Part shown: one piece after another, positions 1-8,228 of the stretch
Layout of the letters: each line of letters starts with the position of its first letter
Numbering within the stretch: the stretch's first letter is position 1
The notes under the pieces: generated by a model
Told to the model about the DNA's origin: nothing
The model's database searches: none
The model's input: only the letters and a program-made list of their open reading frames with translations
IMG/VR virus record: IMGVR_UViG_3300030090_003629
Location: 1 to 64,000 of that record
From: a virus
Length of the DNA stretch: 64,000 nt
Reading direction: 5' to 3' (one strand)
Made by a program: the position numbers and the translations under genes

Positions 1-84
1 ACACAGGAAAAGACAATAAAACGAAAAGAACTCGCTTGTACCACATCTAACGGTGTACAAGTTTATAAAGTTTGGTATAATTAA
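1..84 (+). CDS. C-terminal end of a plus-strand protein (partial)
   Basis: An open frame runs from the window edge and stops with TAA at 82-84, giving 27 residues ending in VYKVWYN. The start lies outside the window. It is followed two bases later by another ATG on the same strand, so it is probably the penultimate gene of the plus-strand block that converges on the late genes. The fragment is too short to assign a function. Confidence 0.55.
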   Translation, partial: TQEKTIKRKELACTTSNGVQVYKVWYN

Positions 85-85
85 T

Positions 86-193
86 ATGAGAACACAAGAT
101 AAAATTAGATACTGGAAAAAATACAAAAGGTATTTATTAAAATGGATAAAGAAAATAGATGGGCAAATACAAAAACTTGAAAAAATTAAATGA
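86..193 (+). CDS. Small basic protein (35 aa), unknown
   Basis: ATG at 86 follows the preceding stop by one base and the frame closes with TGA at 191-193. The 35-residue product is strongly basic and aromatic, rich in Lys, Tyr and Trp, and likely one amphipathic helix. It is the last plus-strand gene before the convergent junction with the late block. No family recognised; the tight coupling to the upstream gene supports it being real. Confidence 0.45.
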   Translation: MRTQDKIRYWKKYKRYLLKWIKKIDGQIQKLEKIK

Positions 194-207
194 TTAATTT
201 AATAATT

Positions 208-219
208 ATTTGGCCAAAT
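208..219. other. Palindrome at the convergent gene junction
   Basis: ATTTGGCCAAAT is a perfect 12-base palindrome in the 25-base gap between the converging genes, touching the stop codon of the minus-strand gene. With no loop and only weak flanking pairing it is a poor intrinsic terminator, but its place at the convergence point could suit a bidirectional stop or a protein-binding site. Confidence 0.25.
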
Positions 220-1502
220 TAAATATTTACATTATAGTTTAATATACCTTGTAAACCATTTCTTCTACTATATATAAAAGCTTGTGCTTTTTTAATGTTA
301 CCTATAAAGCCTTTGCTATCATGCCAATAATCAGTTGCAGACATAGAGGATAAATTTCTAACAGTTATACCGTTAAGTTCTTCTATGGCCTGTAACTTAG
401 TAGCTTTATTAGTATGATAATGACCTCTATGTACTTCAACATAGTCTACATTACTCCATAAATTTTTAAATCTTTGTGATATAATACCTGGCAAATCATT
501 TGTTTTAGGACCATCACCATGATCAGATATTATTAAATTGTTACCATAAGGTAATGCCTTCATCAAACAATCACTATTATCTACTTTCACATTTTCATTG
601 TTTTCATAATACAATTCTAATGTATCACCTAAATGCATAACAGATTCTCTGTCGTGATTACCTGGTATAACCATAACGTGTACGTCTGCTATTTCTGATA
701 ATCTATCTATAGCTTTTATCATTAATTTTCTAGCAGAACGATACATATCTATATGATAATTACTATTAAACTGCGGAGTCCCTTTTGTTGTTGCTGGTAT
801 AGGCCAATCACCATCTGAGTTTAATAAGTCTTGCCCTACAATAAAAAGTATCTTATCTATATAATAACCCTGCGAACGATATAAAAGGTGCTCTATAGCG
901 CTTAAAAGACGCTTATAAGCTATTTTAATACTATATTTATCATTCTTTATACCTATTTTACCTAAATGCAAATCAAATGCTGATATTTCTAGCAAATGTA
1001 AATCCTTTCTGTCTTCTGGTCTTTTTCTATCTTTTTTTGCAACTAAAGGAGATAAATTGCGTAAGTCTTCTATAAGTTCCTCTTTTATTTTTTTTAAATT
1101 AACTTCTGGTTTAATTCTTTTTAAAAAAGCTTTAGTTCTAAACATAGTAACTGTAATAGGTTTTCTGTCATTATCAAAACCTGTTACCTCGTAAGTTCCT
1201 ATATCGTATTTTTCTACTTCCCATAAATCTAAATCTACTTGACATGCTGCTAATAGATCTTCTAAAGATTTTACTCTTGTACAATTTTCTGCTGTTACTA
1301 CAGCTTTATTTTTTGTTTCTTGGAAATTTAATACTTCTTTTTCTCCTGGTTCTACATCAGGATTTCTTTCTCTCAATCTTCGTGCTACTGTTCTTATCTG
1401 CTCATAATTAGTTCCAAATTTTTTTGCTGTGTCTGCGTATTTACTACGCATTAAGTGTGGGTTTTCTAAAAGATATTCCCTAATTTGATCATTTAAAGAC
1501 AT
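219..1502 (-). CDS. Calcineurin-like metallophosphoesterase with N-terminal helix-turn-helix
   Basis: The 427-residue protein carries the metal-ligand series of the calcineurin-like phosphoesterase superfamily: DLH (177-179), GQD (223-225), GNHD (281-284), DHGD (327-330) and GHYH (360-363). Residues about 16-46 look like a helix-turn-helix (KYADTAKKFGTNYEQIRTVA), suggesting nucleic-acid targeting. Related enzymes include Mre11/SbcD nucleases and phosphodiesterases; the substrate here cannot be read from sequence. It is the last gene of the late block, after tail-fibre-like genes, and 11 bases follow the previous stop. Late position argues for a role in DNA processing or in counteracting a host defence late in infection, but that is inference. 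Confidence 0.85.
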   Translation of the reverse strand: MSLNDQIREYLLENPHLMRSKYADTAKKFGTNYEQIRTVARRLRERNPDVEPGEKEVLNFQETKNKAVVTAENCTRVKSLEDLLAACQVDLDLWEVEKYDIGTYEVTGFDNDRKPITVTMFRTKAFLKRIKPEVNLKKIKEELIEDLRNLSPLVAKKDRKRPEDRKDLHLLEISAFDLHLGKIGIKNDKYSIKIAYKRLLSAIEHLLYRSQGYYIDKILFIVGQDLLNSDGDWPIPATTKGTPQFNSNYHIDMYRSARKLMIKAIDRLSEIADVHVMVIPGNHDRESVMHLGDTLELYYENNENVKVDNSDCLMKALPYGNNLIISDHGDGPKTNDLPGIISQRFKNLWSNVDYVEVHRGHYHTNKATKLQAIEELNGITVRNLSSMSATDYWHDSKGFIGNIKKAQAFIYSRRNGLQGILNYNVNI

Positions 1503-1513
1503 TGTTTTATTGT

Positions 1514-1753
1514 TTAATTTTCTTCAACACCATAACCATGTTGACTATGTAATGTTAAATTTACTGGAACAAGCTTGCGCTTTGACCTACGCCCAGAAAT
1601 TTTATTAACTACTTTATTAACAATTTTTGGATTAGTAAAAATTTCACCTTTATTGTACCCTTTTACTACAACATTATCAATAGTAATTTTATTTTTTCTT
1701 GCGTCTTGAAAAACCCAACTACTTAGCCATATAGGTACACAATATTCAGACAT
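1514..1753 (-). CDS. Hypothetical protein, 79 aa
   Basis: The frame starts with ATG at 1753, overlapping the stop of the upstream gene as TAATG, so translation is probably coupled. The N-terminal half is Trp/aromatic-rich (CVPIWLSSWVFQDARK) and the middle is basic (GRRSKRKL). No signal peptide or membrane helix. It sits among tail-surface genes and may be a small structural or fibre-assembly protein; no family recognised. Confidence 0.6.
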   Translation of the reverse strand: MSEYCVPIWLSSWVFQDARKNKITIDNVVVKGYNKGEIFTNPKIVNKVVNKISGRRSKRKLVPVNLTLHSQHGYGVEEN

Positions 1754-2355
1754 TAATATTTTTTTATAGTAGTAATTTCTGGACCTGCACCACTAATAAC
1801 TGCATAAAAATATATAGTATTTCCAATGTTACTAAAAGATTCTATAAGGCCATAAGACCCTATGGATATACTGCTATCTGTAGGCATATTTTCTACTACC
1901 AATCTATACATATCTCCTCCTTTAGTGTCTTCAACTACATCACCTGTAGTTCCTCCTCCTGTATATGAAAACGTCATATCTGCTATAGGGGATGTACTCC
2001 AATATAAAGATACTATTGAAGATGTATCATCTGAATTATAATGATTAATTAAAATGTCTAGCAAAGACTGTCCAGGTAATAATGTAGTAAAATTATATAC
2101 TGTTTGTATTGCAGGAAATTTAAATCCTTCTATATGTGTTTTAACCTCTCTATTAATTTCTGCTATAGTATTAGCAGTTTCGTCTATTCTATTAACAGAT
2201 TTAACTTGTTCTGCTAATATTGATCTTTTTTGCTGTGTATTTTGCATAGAAGAATAATCTATACTTGTGTTTGCATTTTGTACAGTTTGTCTTCTTACAT
2301 ATTTTGATCTTACAGATTCTCCTTTAGCACCATATTTATCTTTTATTATAGGCAT
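1753..2355 (-). CDS. Hypothetical tail-associated protein, 200 aa
   Basis: The N-terminal third is basic and Gln/Asn-rich with a helical stretch at about 45-95, and the C-terminal half is beta-rich with short Ser/Thr/Gly strands (SYTGGGTTGDVVEDTKGGD). This helix-then-beta layout is common in small tail-surface proteins. It lies directly downstream of the fibre-like gene and upstream of a 79-residue ORF that it overlaps. Function is inferred only from position and composition. Confidence 0.6.
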   Translation of the reverse strand: MPIIKDKYGAKGESVRSKYVRRQTVQNANTSIDYSSMQNTQQKRSILAEQVKSVNRIDETANTIAEINREVKTHIEGFKFPAIQTVYNFTTLLPGQSLLDILINHYNSDDTSSIVSLYWSTSPIADMTFSYTGGGTTGDVVEDTKGGDMYRLVVENMPTDSSISIGSYGLIESFSNIGNTIYFYAVISGAGPEITTIKKY

Positions 2356-2369
2356 ATTATATTATTTTA

Positions 2370-3392
2370 TTATGTTAAGGTTACAAGTCCACCATATACA
2401 ATATCACTAGTAGCTGTAACTGTTACTCTTATTGCTAGATAATTTGTAGCATCAGAAGCTACATCTGTCATATCACAAGCACTTCCAACTACACATCCAC
2501 CTCCTGGTGTTTTATCTGTCAAACCACTAGCATTAACATCTGCTTCAAAAACTTCTACCGTGTTACCAGTATCACTACCATATATAGTAACACTTGTTGC
2601 TGTTTTGCCAGTAGGTATATTTACAAAAGCATATAATTCACCATTTGCATCTGAAGCTCTTACACCTATAGTTCCAGTATCATCATACTGAACAGATTTA
2701 TTAAAACCACCATCTTCGTTTTGCATAAAGTCTGTTGGTAATAATTTTATACTAGTTTCACCTCTTAAACTTACAGCACCTGAGCTTACAACAAAATGAT
2801 TACTGTCAAAACTAGCTACACCTTTGTTTGATGTAGAGGCTTCTTCACCTTCAATAGTAATGGTAGTACCACTTATTTTTGTATCTATACCTTCTCCACC
2901 GCCTATAAAAAAATCTGCAGAACCAGCTGTATCTGAAGCAATATTTTCGTCATCAGCTTGAAAAGTTACTCCTGTTATATCTCCTGTATGCGTGTCAGAA
3001 TCTGTAGCAGAAGTTATACCTGTTACATGACCATATGTATCTAAGGTTATATCTTGTATAAATGTTCTGCCACTGTTATTTACACTAGCTTGTGATGATG
3101 TATCGTCATGATTTATTGTAACAGTGTCTGTAGCTCCAACAACAGTACTTATAGCATTACCACCTGCTATATCCATTGTATCACCACTAGATACAGTTTG
3201 ATTACTACCACTGTCACCTGTTAAGGTAAAATCTCCACCCCCGCTTACTGTGTTTTTTACAATTTTGTTGTTTGAATCTAAACCAAGATTACCACCACTA
3301 GCAATTGTTCCTGTGTCAATCTCTTCTAAAAAAACATCGTTACGAAATATAGTAATAAACTTTTCTATTTTTTTACCAATATATTTAAGCAT
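2370..3392 (-). CDS. Tail fibre-like / receptor-binding candidate
   Basis: About 340 residues, Gly/Ser/Thr/Asp-rich and predicted all-beta after a short basic N-terminus (MLKYIGKKIEKF). Segments such as FIQDITLDTYGHVTGITSAT match the repeated strand-turn pattern of phage tail fibres. I chose ATG 3392, which overlaps the upstream stop, over a TTG two codons earlier. Two Cys near the C-terminus (GGGCVVGSACD) may form a disulphide. It probably contributes to host recognition; the receptor is unknown. Confidence 0.65.
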   Translation of the reverse strand: MLKYIGKKIEKFITIFRNDVFLEEIDTGTIASGGNLGLDSNNKIVKNTVSGGGDFTLTGDSGSNQTVSSGDTMDIAGGNAISTVVGATDTVTINHDDTSSQASVNNSGRTFIQDITLDTYGHVTGITSATDSDTHTGDITGVTFQADDENIASDTAGSADFFIGGGEGIDTKISGTTITIEGEEASTSNKGVASFDSNHFVVSSGAVSLRGETSIKLLPTDFMQNEDGGFNKSVQYDDTGTIGVRASDANGELYAFVNIPTGKTATSVTIYGSDTGNTVEVFEADVNASGLTDKTPGGGCVVGSACDMTDVASDATNYLAIRVTVTATSDIVYGGLVTLT

Positions 3393-3852
3393 AGTCAATA
3401 TATTCTATTGTTACAGAATTACCGTTATCTAATTCATTTGCAATAATAGGATATACTCTTTTGTATGCTTGATTGGATTTACCTATAAAACCATTTTTTA
3501 CTAAATTATTGTTTTCTTGTGTATCTCCTAATAATAAACAACCTGCTGTATGTTCGTCTGTATTGCCACAATGAATTAATATATATTCAAAGTTTGGTAC
3601 ATTTCTTACCCATAACATACCTTTGTGGATGCTAGTAAATTTTTTTTTGTATCTATCGTGAAAACCACCTTGTTCTCTTAGGGTTATGTTATATTTACCT
3701 GCTGGTATTCTTGTTTCGCTATATACTTTTTTTGTTCTATATTCATCTTCTAATGTATAGCACAAAAATTTATCACCATCATTTGTCTCTAAAAAAAGTA
3801 AGCCAGAAGTACTATCCTCCTGGCTACTAAATCTTAATACTTTAAGTTTCAT
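3385..3852 (-). CDS. DUF5675 family protein (possible cell-wall or lysis-associated protein)
   Basis: The 155-residue protein matches the DUF5675 pattern: an N-terminal strand ending in YTLED (32-36), ETRIPAGKY (46-54), and IHCGN (93-97) followed by AGCLLLG (103-109). The conserved His plus Gly-Cys pair recalls L,D-transpeptidase-like active sites, so a peptidoglycan-linked role has been suspected for this family, but I know of no proven activity. It is about 1.1 kb from a holin-like gene. The stop overlaps the next ATG as ATGCTTAA. Confidence 0.7.
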   Translation of the reverse strand: MKLKVLRFSSQEDSTSGLLFLETNDGDKFLCYTLEDEYRTKKVYSETRIPAGKYNITLREQGGFHDRYKKKFTSIHKGMLWVRNVPNFEYILIHCGNTDEHTAGCLLLGDTQENNNLVKNGFIGKSNQAYKRVYPIIANELDNGNSVTIEYIDYA

Positions 3853-3855
3853 ATC

Positions 3856-4272
3856 TTAGTTGTCTAATGCATCACATATTAAATATCTAACGTGTTGATC
3901 TGCTGTTGCAGCTGTAACTTTTATACTACTACCAGAGCCATCACCATTTAATTCCATAGGTGCAAAGAAACATTCTCCTGGCTTTAGGTCAGCTAACTCT
4001 AATGCTGAACTTTCTGAAGCACTAGCTTCTACTTCTACAGGATAATCACTATCTACATTTTTTACAAAAACATAAACTCTATCATCATTAACATCTGCTA
4101 AAGCTAATTCACTACCTGCTGTTTGTGCTAAATGCTCACCTGTATATAAACAGTGTGCAGTTGTATTTCTTTCTGAAGTAAAGCTTGGGTTATAAGAAAA
4201 TATTAGTGTACCTTCTGAATCTGTTAAAGAAAAAGTACCCGAAGCTGTAAATGTTGTAGTCATTGTTGACAT
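3856..4272 (-). CDS. Small beta-sandwich-type virion protein, paralogue of the next upstream gene
   Basis: 138 residues, acidic, Ser/Thr/Ala-rich, with no signal peptide. It shares a layout with the 127-residue protein encoded at 4297-4680 and the 155-residue one at 38187-38654: a Ser/Thr-rich N-terminus, a VYVFVKNVDSD-like strand, then ELADLKPGECFF, a loop and a C-terminal strand. The shared pattern suggests repeated use of one small beta fold for capsid or tail decoration. Exact role unknown. Confidence 0.6.
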   Translation of the reverse strand: MSTMTTTFTASGTFSLTDSEGTLIFSYNPSFTSERNTTAHCLYTGEHLAQTAGSELALADVNDDRVYVFVKNVDSDYPVEVEASASESSALELADLKPGECFFAPMELNGDGSGSSIKVTAATADQHVRYLICDALDN

Positions 4273-4296
4273 ATCTATATTTTTTTATATTATTAA

Positions 4297-4680
4297 TTAT
4301 GCGTTTGAATCTATTTCTACTGCAAAATACTCTACAGTAACAGTAGCAGTGTCAGCATCTCCTCTAATTACACCATTGTCTCTAAGTATAGTAAAGAAAA
4401 ATTCTCCTGGCTCTAAGACAGCTATTGTATTGTCAGCATCATCAGCCATACTAATTGTCACAAAATTTGTGTCGTCTAAATTTCTTACATATACAACCTT
4501 ACCATATGTAGGGGCAGTCATTATAACTGTACCTCCAGTTGCTATATTTTTTCTACCTGTTTCTACCTGATCTATACCAGTTAAATTTAAACTAAAATTA
4601 CCACTTTCAGATTGCGTATATCCTGATGCAGAAGAAGCTGAACATGATATATTTGCGTTAAATGTATAGTTTTTTGCCAT
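4297..4680 (-). CDS. Small beta-sandwich-type virion protein
   Basis: 127 residues with the signature VVYVRNLDDTNFVTISM followed by AVLEPGEFFF, the same two blocks seen in the neighbouring 138-residue protein and in the protein at 38187-38654. The pattern, a strand naming a residue pair then a Pro-Gly turn, is common in phage structural accessory proteins. A possible host-type -7 box lies at 4696-4703 just upstream of its ATG. Role in the virion inferred. Confidence 0.6.
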   Translation of the reverse strand: MAKNYTFNANISCSASSASGYTQSESGNFSLNLTGIDQVETGRKNIATGGTVIMTAPTYGKVVYVRNLDDTNFVTISMADDADNTIAVLEPGEFFFTILRDNGVIRGDADTATVTVEYFAVEIDSNA

Positions 4681-4692
4681 TTTTATTTATTT

Positions 4693-4971
4693 TTACAAAT
4701 TTATAAAATTTTTTTTATATTTTTTTGAATCCATTATTTTTTTCAATTCTGCACATTTTTCATACTCTTCTAGAGTACAAAAATAATCAATTAAATCGTT
4801 AAAAACTTGATTATTTATCTTTTTTTTAGGAGGATAAGGTAAAACGCATCCATTATATTCAAAAAGTTCTCCAAAGGTAAGCTTGTTAGTTACGATAATA
4901 TATGCATTTTGCATAGATTGGTGATACAACTGTTCATCGTCTAAATCTAACGTACTCATACTTAATGTCAT
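4693..4971 (-). CDS. Hypothetical protein, 92 aa
   Basis: Starts with ATG at 4971 overlapping the stop of the holin-like gene (ATGA), so it is probably translationally coupled. The sequence is mixed helical with a Cys at about 42 and a YFCTLEEYEKCAELKKIM segment resembling a UVR-type helix pair; the C-terminus is Lys-rich. No domain recognised with confidence. Position behind the holin could make it a lysis accessory protein, which is inference. Confidence 0.55.
   Translation of the reverse strand: MTLSMSTLDLDDEQLYHQSMQNAYIIVTNKLTFGELFEYNGCVLPYPPKKKINNQVFNDLIDYFCTLEEYEKCAELKKIMDSKKYKKNFINL
4696..4703 (-). promoter_or_regulatory. Possible host-type -7 box
   Basis: Minus-strand TAAATTTG fits the Bacteroidota TAnnTTTG -7 consensus and lies 15 bases upstream of the ATG at 4680. 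No clear -33 element was seen and it overlaps the end of the upstream gene, so this could be chance in AT-rich DNA. Confidence 0.25.
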
Positions 4972-5354
4972 TTTTTAACTTTCTCTAATGATCTACCTCC
5001 AAAATAGGCACCAATAACAGTTATTAATACTAACTGTAACAAATCTACCCAAGACGCTTTAACCTCAAATGATATAACGCCTGCATCTATAAATATTAAT
5101 AATACTGTTGACACACATAAAAATATTAAAACTAATGGTCTTATATTTTTTGATAGCCAAGAATCAGAAGCCATATCAACCTTCCATCTTTCAGTTACTT
5201 GCTTTTGCATCTCAGCTTCATAACCCATAATCATATCTTTTATTTTTCTTTCAGCTTCTAATTTTTCTTGTTTAGAAGTATGTAAATTGTCTATAACCCC
5301 TCCGACATTTTTTACTAATTCTGCTGTTCCTTGTGATAATAAATTTCCTAACAT
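4968..5354 (-). CDS. Holin of the GTA/3TM holin type
   Basis: 128 residues. A helical, charged N-terminal region (about 25-60) leads into DMASDSWLSKNIRPLVLIFL (60-79), the hallmark of the GTA_holin_3TM family (DxxSDsWLsKNIRP). Hydrophobic segments at about 72-90 and 102-119 would span the inner membrane. Holins of this kind form membrane lesions that end infection and release or activate muralytic enzymes. It sits among late tail genes and overlaps the next ORF by four bases. Confidence 0.8.
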   Translation of the reverse strand: MLGNLLSQGTAELVKNVGGVIDNLHTSKQEKLEAERKIKDMIMGYEAEMQKQVTERWKVDMASDSWLSKNIRPLVLIFLCVSTVLLIFIDAGVISFEVKASWVDLLQLVLITVIGAYFGGRSLEKVKK

Positions 5355-5363
5355 AATTTTATT

Positions 5364-5720
5364 TTAATAACCTCCTCCTGTTCCTTGCCCTCCACCTGTA
5401 GGTGTTATAACTACTGGCGCTTGTGTTGGTGGCGCTGGACTAGCAGCTGGAGTTGGACTTGGAGTTGGTTGTGTATTAATTGTTGGTGCAACTGGTTGTA
5501 CAGGTGCACTAACTTCTGGTTCTACATCTACAAAAGGCTCTGCAACTGCTACTGTTACATTTGCTGTTGCGCCTGTATGAGTATATCCTCCCATATAACC
5601 TGTTATACCATTATAAACATGTGTATGGTATCCTTGTTGATTATTATCATTTGCCCATGTTAAGGCCTCTACTACAGAAGAATACAATGGTATTCCATCA
5701 ATCGTTGTTAATATGCTCAT
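5364..5720 (-). CDS. Proline-rich small protein, 118 aa
   Basis: The N-terminal 50 residues hold a compact segment with GYHTHVYNGITGYMGGYTHTG, rich in His, Tyr and Gly; the rest is a low-complexity Pro/Ala/Thr/Val tail ending in GGGQGTGGGY. The tail is probably extended and disordered. Its ATG overlaps the stop of the T9SS-like repeat protein by four bases. Possibly a tail-tip or surface linker protein; no family recognised. The antisense frame is rich in Trp and is only a shadow. Confidence 0.6.
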   Translation of the reverse strand: MSILTTIDGIPLYSSVVEALTWANDNNQQGYHTHVYNGITGYMGGYTHTGATANVTVAVAEPFVDVEPEVSAPVQPVAPTINTQPTPSPTPAASPAPPTQAPVVITPTGGGQGTGGGY

Positions 5721-8227
5721 TTTTTTATACTCTTTTTTTCTACAGTTCCATCGTTATATATAAAGAATAAAACTGTATTATATGTTATTTTATTTACAGG
5801 TCTACCTAATAAATCTGTAATTCCTATTAATTCTTTATTTATCATTCTTAATGGTATAGGTCCAACCCAACCATCAACACAATGATTATATGTAGCTTGA
5901 CATATTGTGTCCCATTCATTTTCACAACAATAATCATCTACTTCTAAAACCCATGCATAACAAGGGTCGTTTAACCAGTAAGGTATGCCTGGCCCTGTTA
6001 TACATCCTGCATCATATAAACAAGACAAACTATCATTTATATTAGCTAGTTCATTATAGTTGTACGCATTAAGATCCATACATCCTTGCACAATGCTAAT
6101 ACACGAACCATTGTCAGTATTAGCCAATGGATTATAGTTAAAAGCAGTAGAATCGGTACACCCATATACATAAGCGATACAACTAAAATCTTCAGTGTTT
6201 GCTTGTGGGTTGTAGTTAAGCATGCTAGGGTCAGTACAACCATAGATAAAAGGTATGCAAGTATTATTATCAACATTGGCTAAAGGATTATAATTAAACA
6301 TTGTGCTATCAGTGCAACCATATATAGGTAATATGCAGCTAAAGTCATCTGTATTACATGTATCACAATAATTTAAAGCTATTGGATTAGTACAACCGTA
6401 TATTACTGGTATACATGTTCCGTTGTCTGTATTAGCGACAGGATCATAATTATATGCAGAAGTATCCATACACCCATAAACAAACGGTATACAAGATCCA
6501 TTGTCTGTATTACAACTATCACAATAATTAAACATAGTTGCATCAGTACATCCATAAATGTAAGGCACACAGCTACTATCATCAACATTTGCGCTTGGCA
6601 TAAAATTCCACATTGTACTGTCTGTACATCCATAAATAACACCTATACAACTACCATCATCTGTATTTGCTAATGGATTATAATTTATAGCAATACTGCT
6701 CATACATCCATATACAATAGCTATACATGTATCTGGAGTATTAGCATTAGGATTGTAATTAAATGCTAATGGCTGCATACAGCCTGTTATAATTTGCACA
6801 CAACCACCGTTATCAATATTTGCTGAAACATCATAATTAAACGCATTACTATCGGTACAACCCCATATAGCTTGCGTTACACAACTACCGTCATTATAAT
6901 CTGCTATAAAACCTTGTGTATAGTATTCTAAATAACTTGAGTTAGTACAACCTGGACTATAATAACAACTACTATCTGTTGTGTTTGCTTCTTCATAATA
7001 ATTTATAGCTGTAGAATCTAAACAACCATATACTTTTTCTTCACAAGTGTTACCACAATTTGTAAGCAAACCGTAAGGAAATAATGGCTGTATAAAAGGT
7101 GGCTGTATACTTATTAAAGTATCTCCTTCAGGGTTTATAAATGTAAAACCACATTCTATAGTCGTTAATGCTGCTTGTGAAGATATATGAAATATAAACT
7201 CCATAGGAGCAGGTGCAGATAAGTTTATTTGATATTCGTCATTAAAGCCACCTGTATGGTTAAAATGATACACACTATCTGGATGGTTTAAAACTAAATG
7301 AGAACCTACCCAACCATTACCCATCAAGTCATGCAATACTAAAGTAAACTCACAATCTGCAATCATATCCATAGTATTAGCATTTGGATCATAATTAAAC
7401 ATTGTAGAGTCTACACATCCATATATTTTTAAAGTTTGACAACTTCCATCGTCTACATCGGCAAATGGATTCCATTCTACATAATCATCATCTGTACATC
7501 CATATATAGGTGGACATGAATCAGAAGCAAATACATGTGATGTGTCGTTACCAAAAGCAGGATTTGTACCATACACTAAGGTATCATTACATTGTTTTAC
7601 AAAATAAGAACCATCTTGTCCCTGCCATAACGCACCATTTAATCCATCACCATAACTATCATATATAGTAAATATTAACTCTCCCTTTGGTATACAAACA
7701 GGAACTACAATAGTAGCATAATCTGGATTACCTGCATAAGTAACTGACTGTGCGTATACCACACCATTGCTGTCTTTTATATCCCAACTAGTTTCTCCCT
7801 GATACTGATCTAAGTTTATAATAACTTTAGCAGGAACACAAGGTGGTGGTTGAGGCATACACTGCGGTACTACTCTATTATGAATTAAGCCATTTGTAAA
7901 TGTAGGATTTGGGTAGCTAACTATAGTATCTTCACACACAGAAACATAATAACTTCCTCCTGGTATACCATCACCATACGAGTCATATATAACCCAAGAT
8001 ATATTTGTTATACTATCTGCTAATAATACTGTATCTGTATGGGTTGTATTTTGTAAATTATAATGCCCATATTGTACTTCTGCAATAAGCGGGCCTTGAA
8101 AACTGTCTGCAAACAACACCCATCTTGTTTCTGATGGATAGCTATCTGTAGTTAAATGTATAACAAAATCTTTTTGTCCAAAAACAAATAAAGGTAATAA
8201 TAGTATTGTTAAAAATATATTTTTCAT
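5717..8227 (-). CDS. Secreted repeat protein with T9SS-like C-terminal sorting domain
   Basis: About 836 residues. It begins with a typical flavobacterial signal peptide (MKNIFLTILLLPLFVFGQK), then two copies of a roughly 100-residue domain each marked by DSYGDG, then 15 copies of a 25-26-residue Cys repeat of the form YGCTDSTAFNYNPLANTD, and finally a C-terminus (ITDLLGRPVNK ... YNDGTVEKKSIKK) like the type A sorting signal of the type IX secretion system. Such proteins are host-cell secreted or surface proteins, so in a phage this predicts export and surface display. ATG 8227 is preferred over 8239 because it lies just after the upstream stop and begins the signal peptide. Confidence 0.8.
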   Translation of the reverse strand: MKNIFLTILLLPLFVFGQKDFVIHLTTDSYPSETRWVLFADSFQGPLIAEVQYGHYNLQNTTHTDTVLLADSITNISWVIYDSYGDGIPGGSYYVSVCEDTIVSYPNPTFTNGLIHNRVVPQCMPQPPPCVPAKVIINLDQYQGETSWDIKDSNGVVYAQSVTYAGNPDYATIVVPVCIPKGELIFTIYDSYGDGLNGALWQGQDGSYFVKQCNDTLVYGTNPAFGNDTSHVFASDSCPPIYGCTDDDYVEWNPFADVDDGSCQTLKIYGCVDSTMFNYDPNANTMDMIADCEFTLVLHDLMGNGWVGSHLVLNHPDSVYHFNHTGGFNDEYQINLSAPAPMEFIFHISSQAALTTIECGFTFINPEGDTLISIQPPFIQPLFPYGLLTNCGNTCEEKVYGCLDSTAINYYEEANTTDSSCYYSPGCTNSSYLEYYTQGFIADYNDGSCVTQAIWGCTDSNAFNYDVSANIDNGGCVQIITGCMQPLAFNYNPNANTPDTCIAIVYGCMSSIAINYNPLANTDDGSCIGVIYGCTDSTMWNFMPSANVDDSSCVPYIYGCTDATMFNYCDSCNTDNGSCIPFVYGCMDTSAYNYDPVANTDNGTCIPVIYGCTNPIALNYCDTCNTDDFSCILPIYGCTDSTMFNYNPLANVDNNTCIPFIYGCTDPSMLNYNPQANTEDFSCIAYVYGCTDSTAFNYNPLANTDNGSCISIVQGCMDLNAYNYNELANINDSLSCLYDAGCITGPGIPYWLNDPCYAWVLEVDDYCCENEWDTICQATYNHCVDGWVGPIPLRMINKELIGITDLLGRPVNKITYNTVLFFIYNDGTVEKKSIKK
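6006..7033 (-). repeat. Thirteen tandem 25-26-codon Cys repeats
   Basis: Within the T9SS-like gene, 13 consecutive units share the frame GC-x-D-x-x-A/M-x-N-Y-x-x-x-A-N-x-D-x-x-S-C. Two further units lie upstream at about 7380-7505, separated by an intervening domain. Two units replace the NPLAN segment with CDSCN or CDTCN, adding two Cys. DNA copies have diverged, so the array is old or selected at protein level rather than freshly expanded. Confidence 0.85.
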
Positions 8228-8228
8228 A

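Noticed and set aside
34-61. CTTGTAC/GTACAAG inverted repeat at the left edge
   Set aside because: Inside the coding end of the partial gene; long loop and no T-run.
5385-5663. Trp/Cys-rich plus-strand ORF
   Set aside because: It is the antisense of the Pro/Thr-rich tail of the 118-residue gene; composition follows from that.
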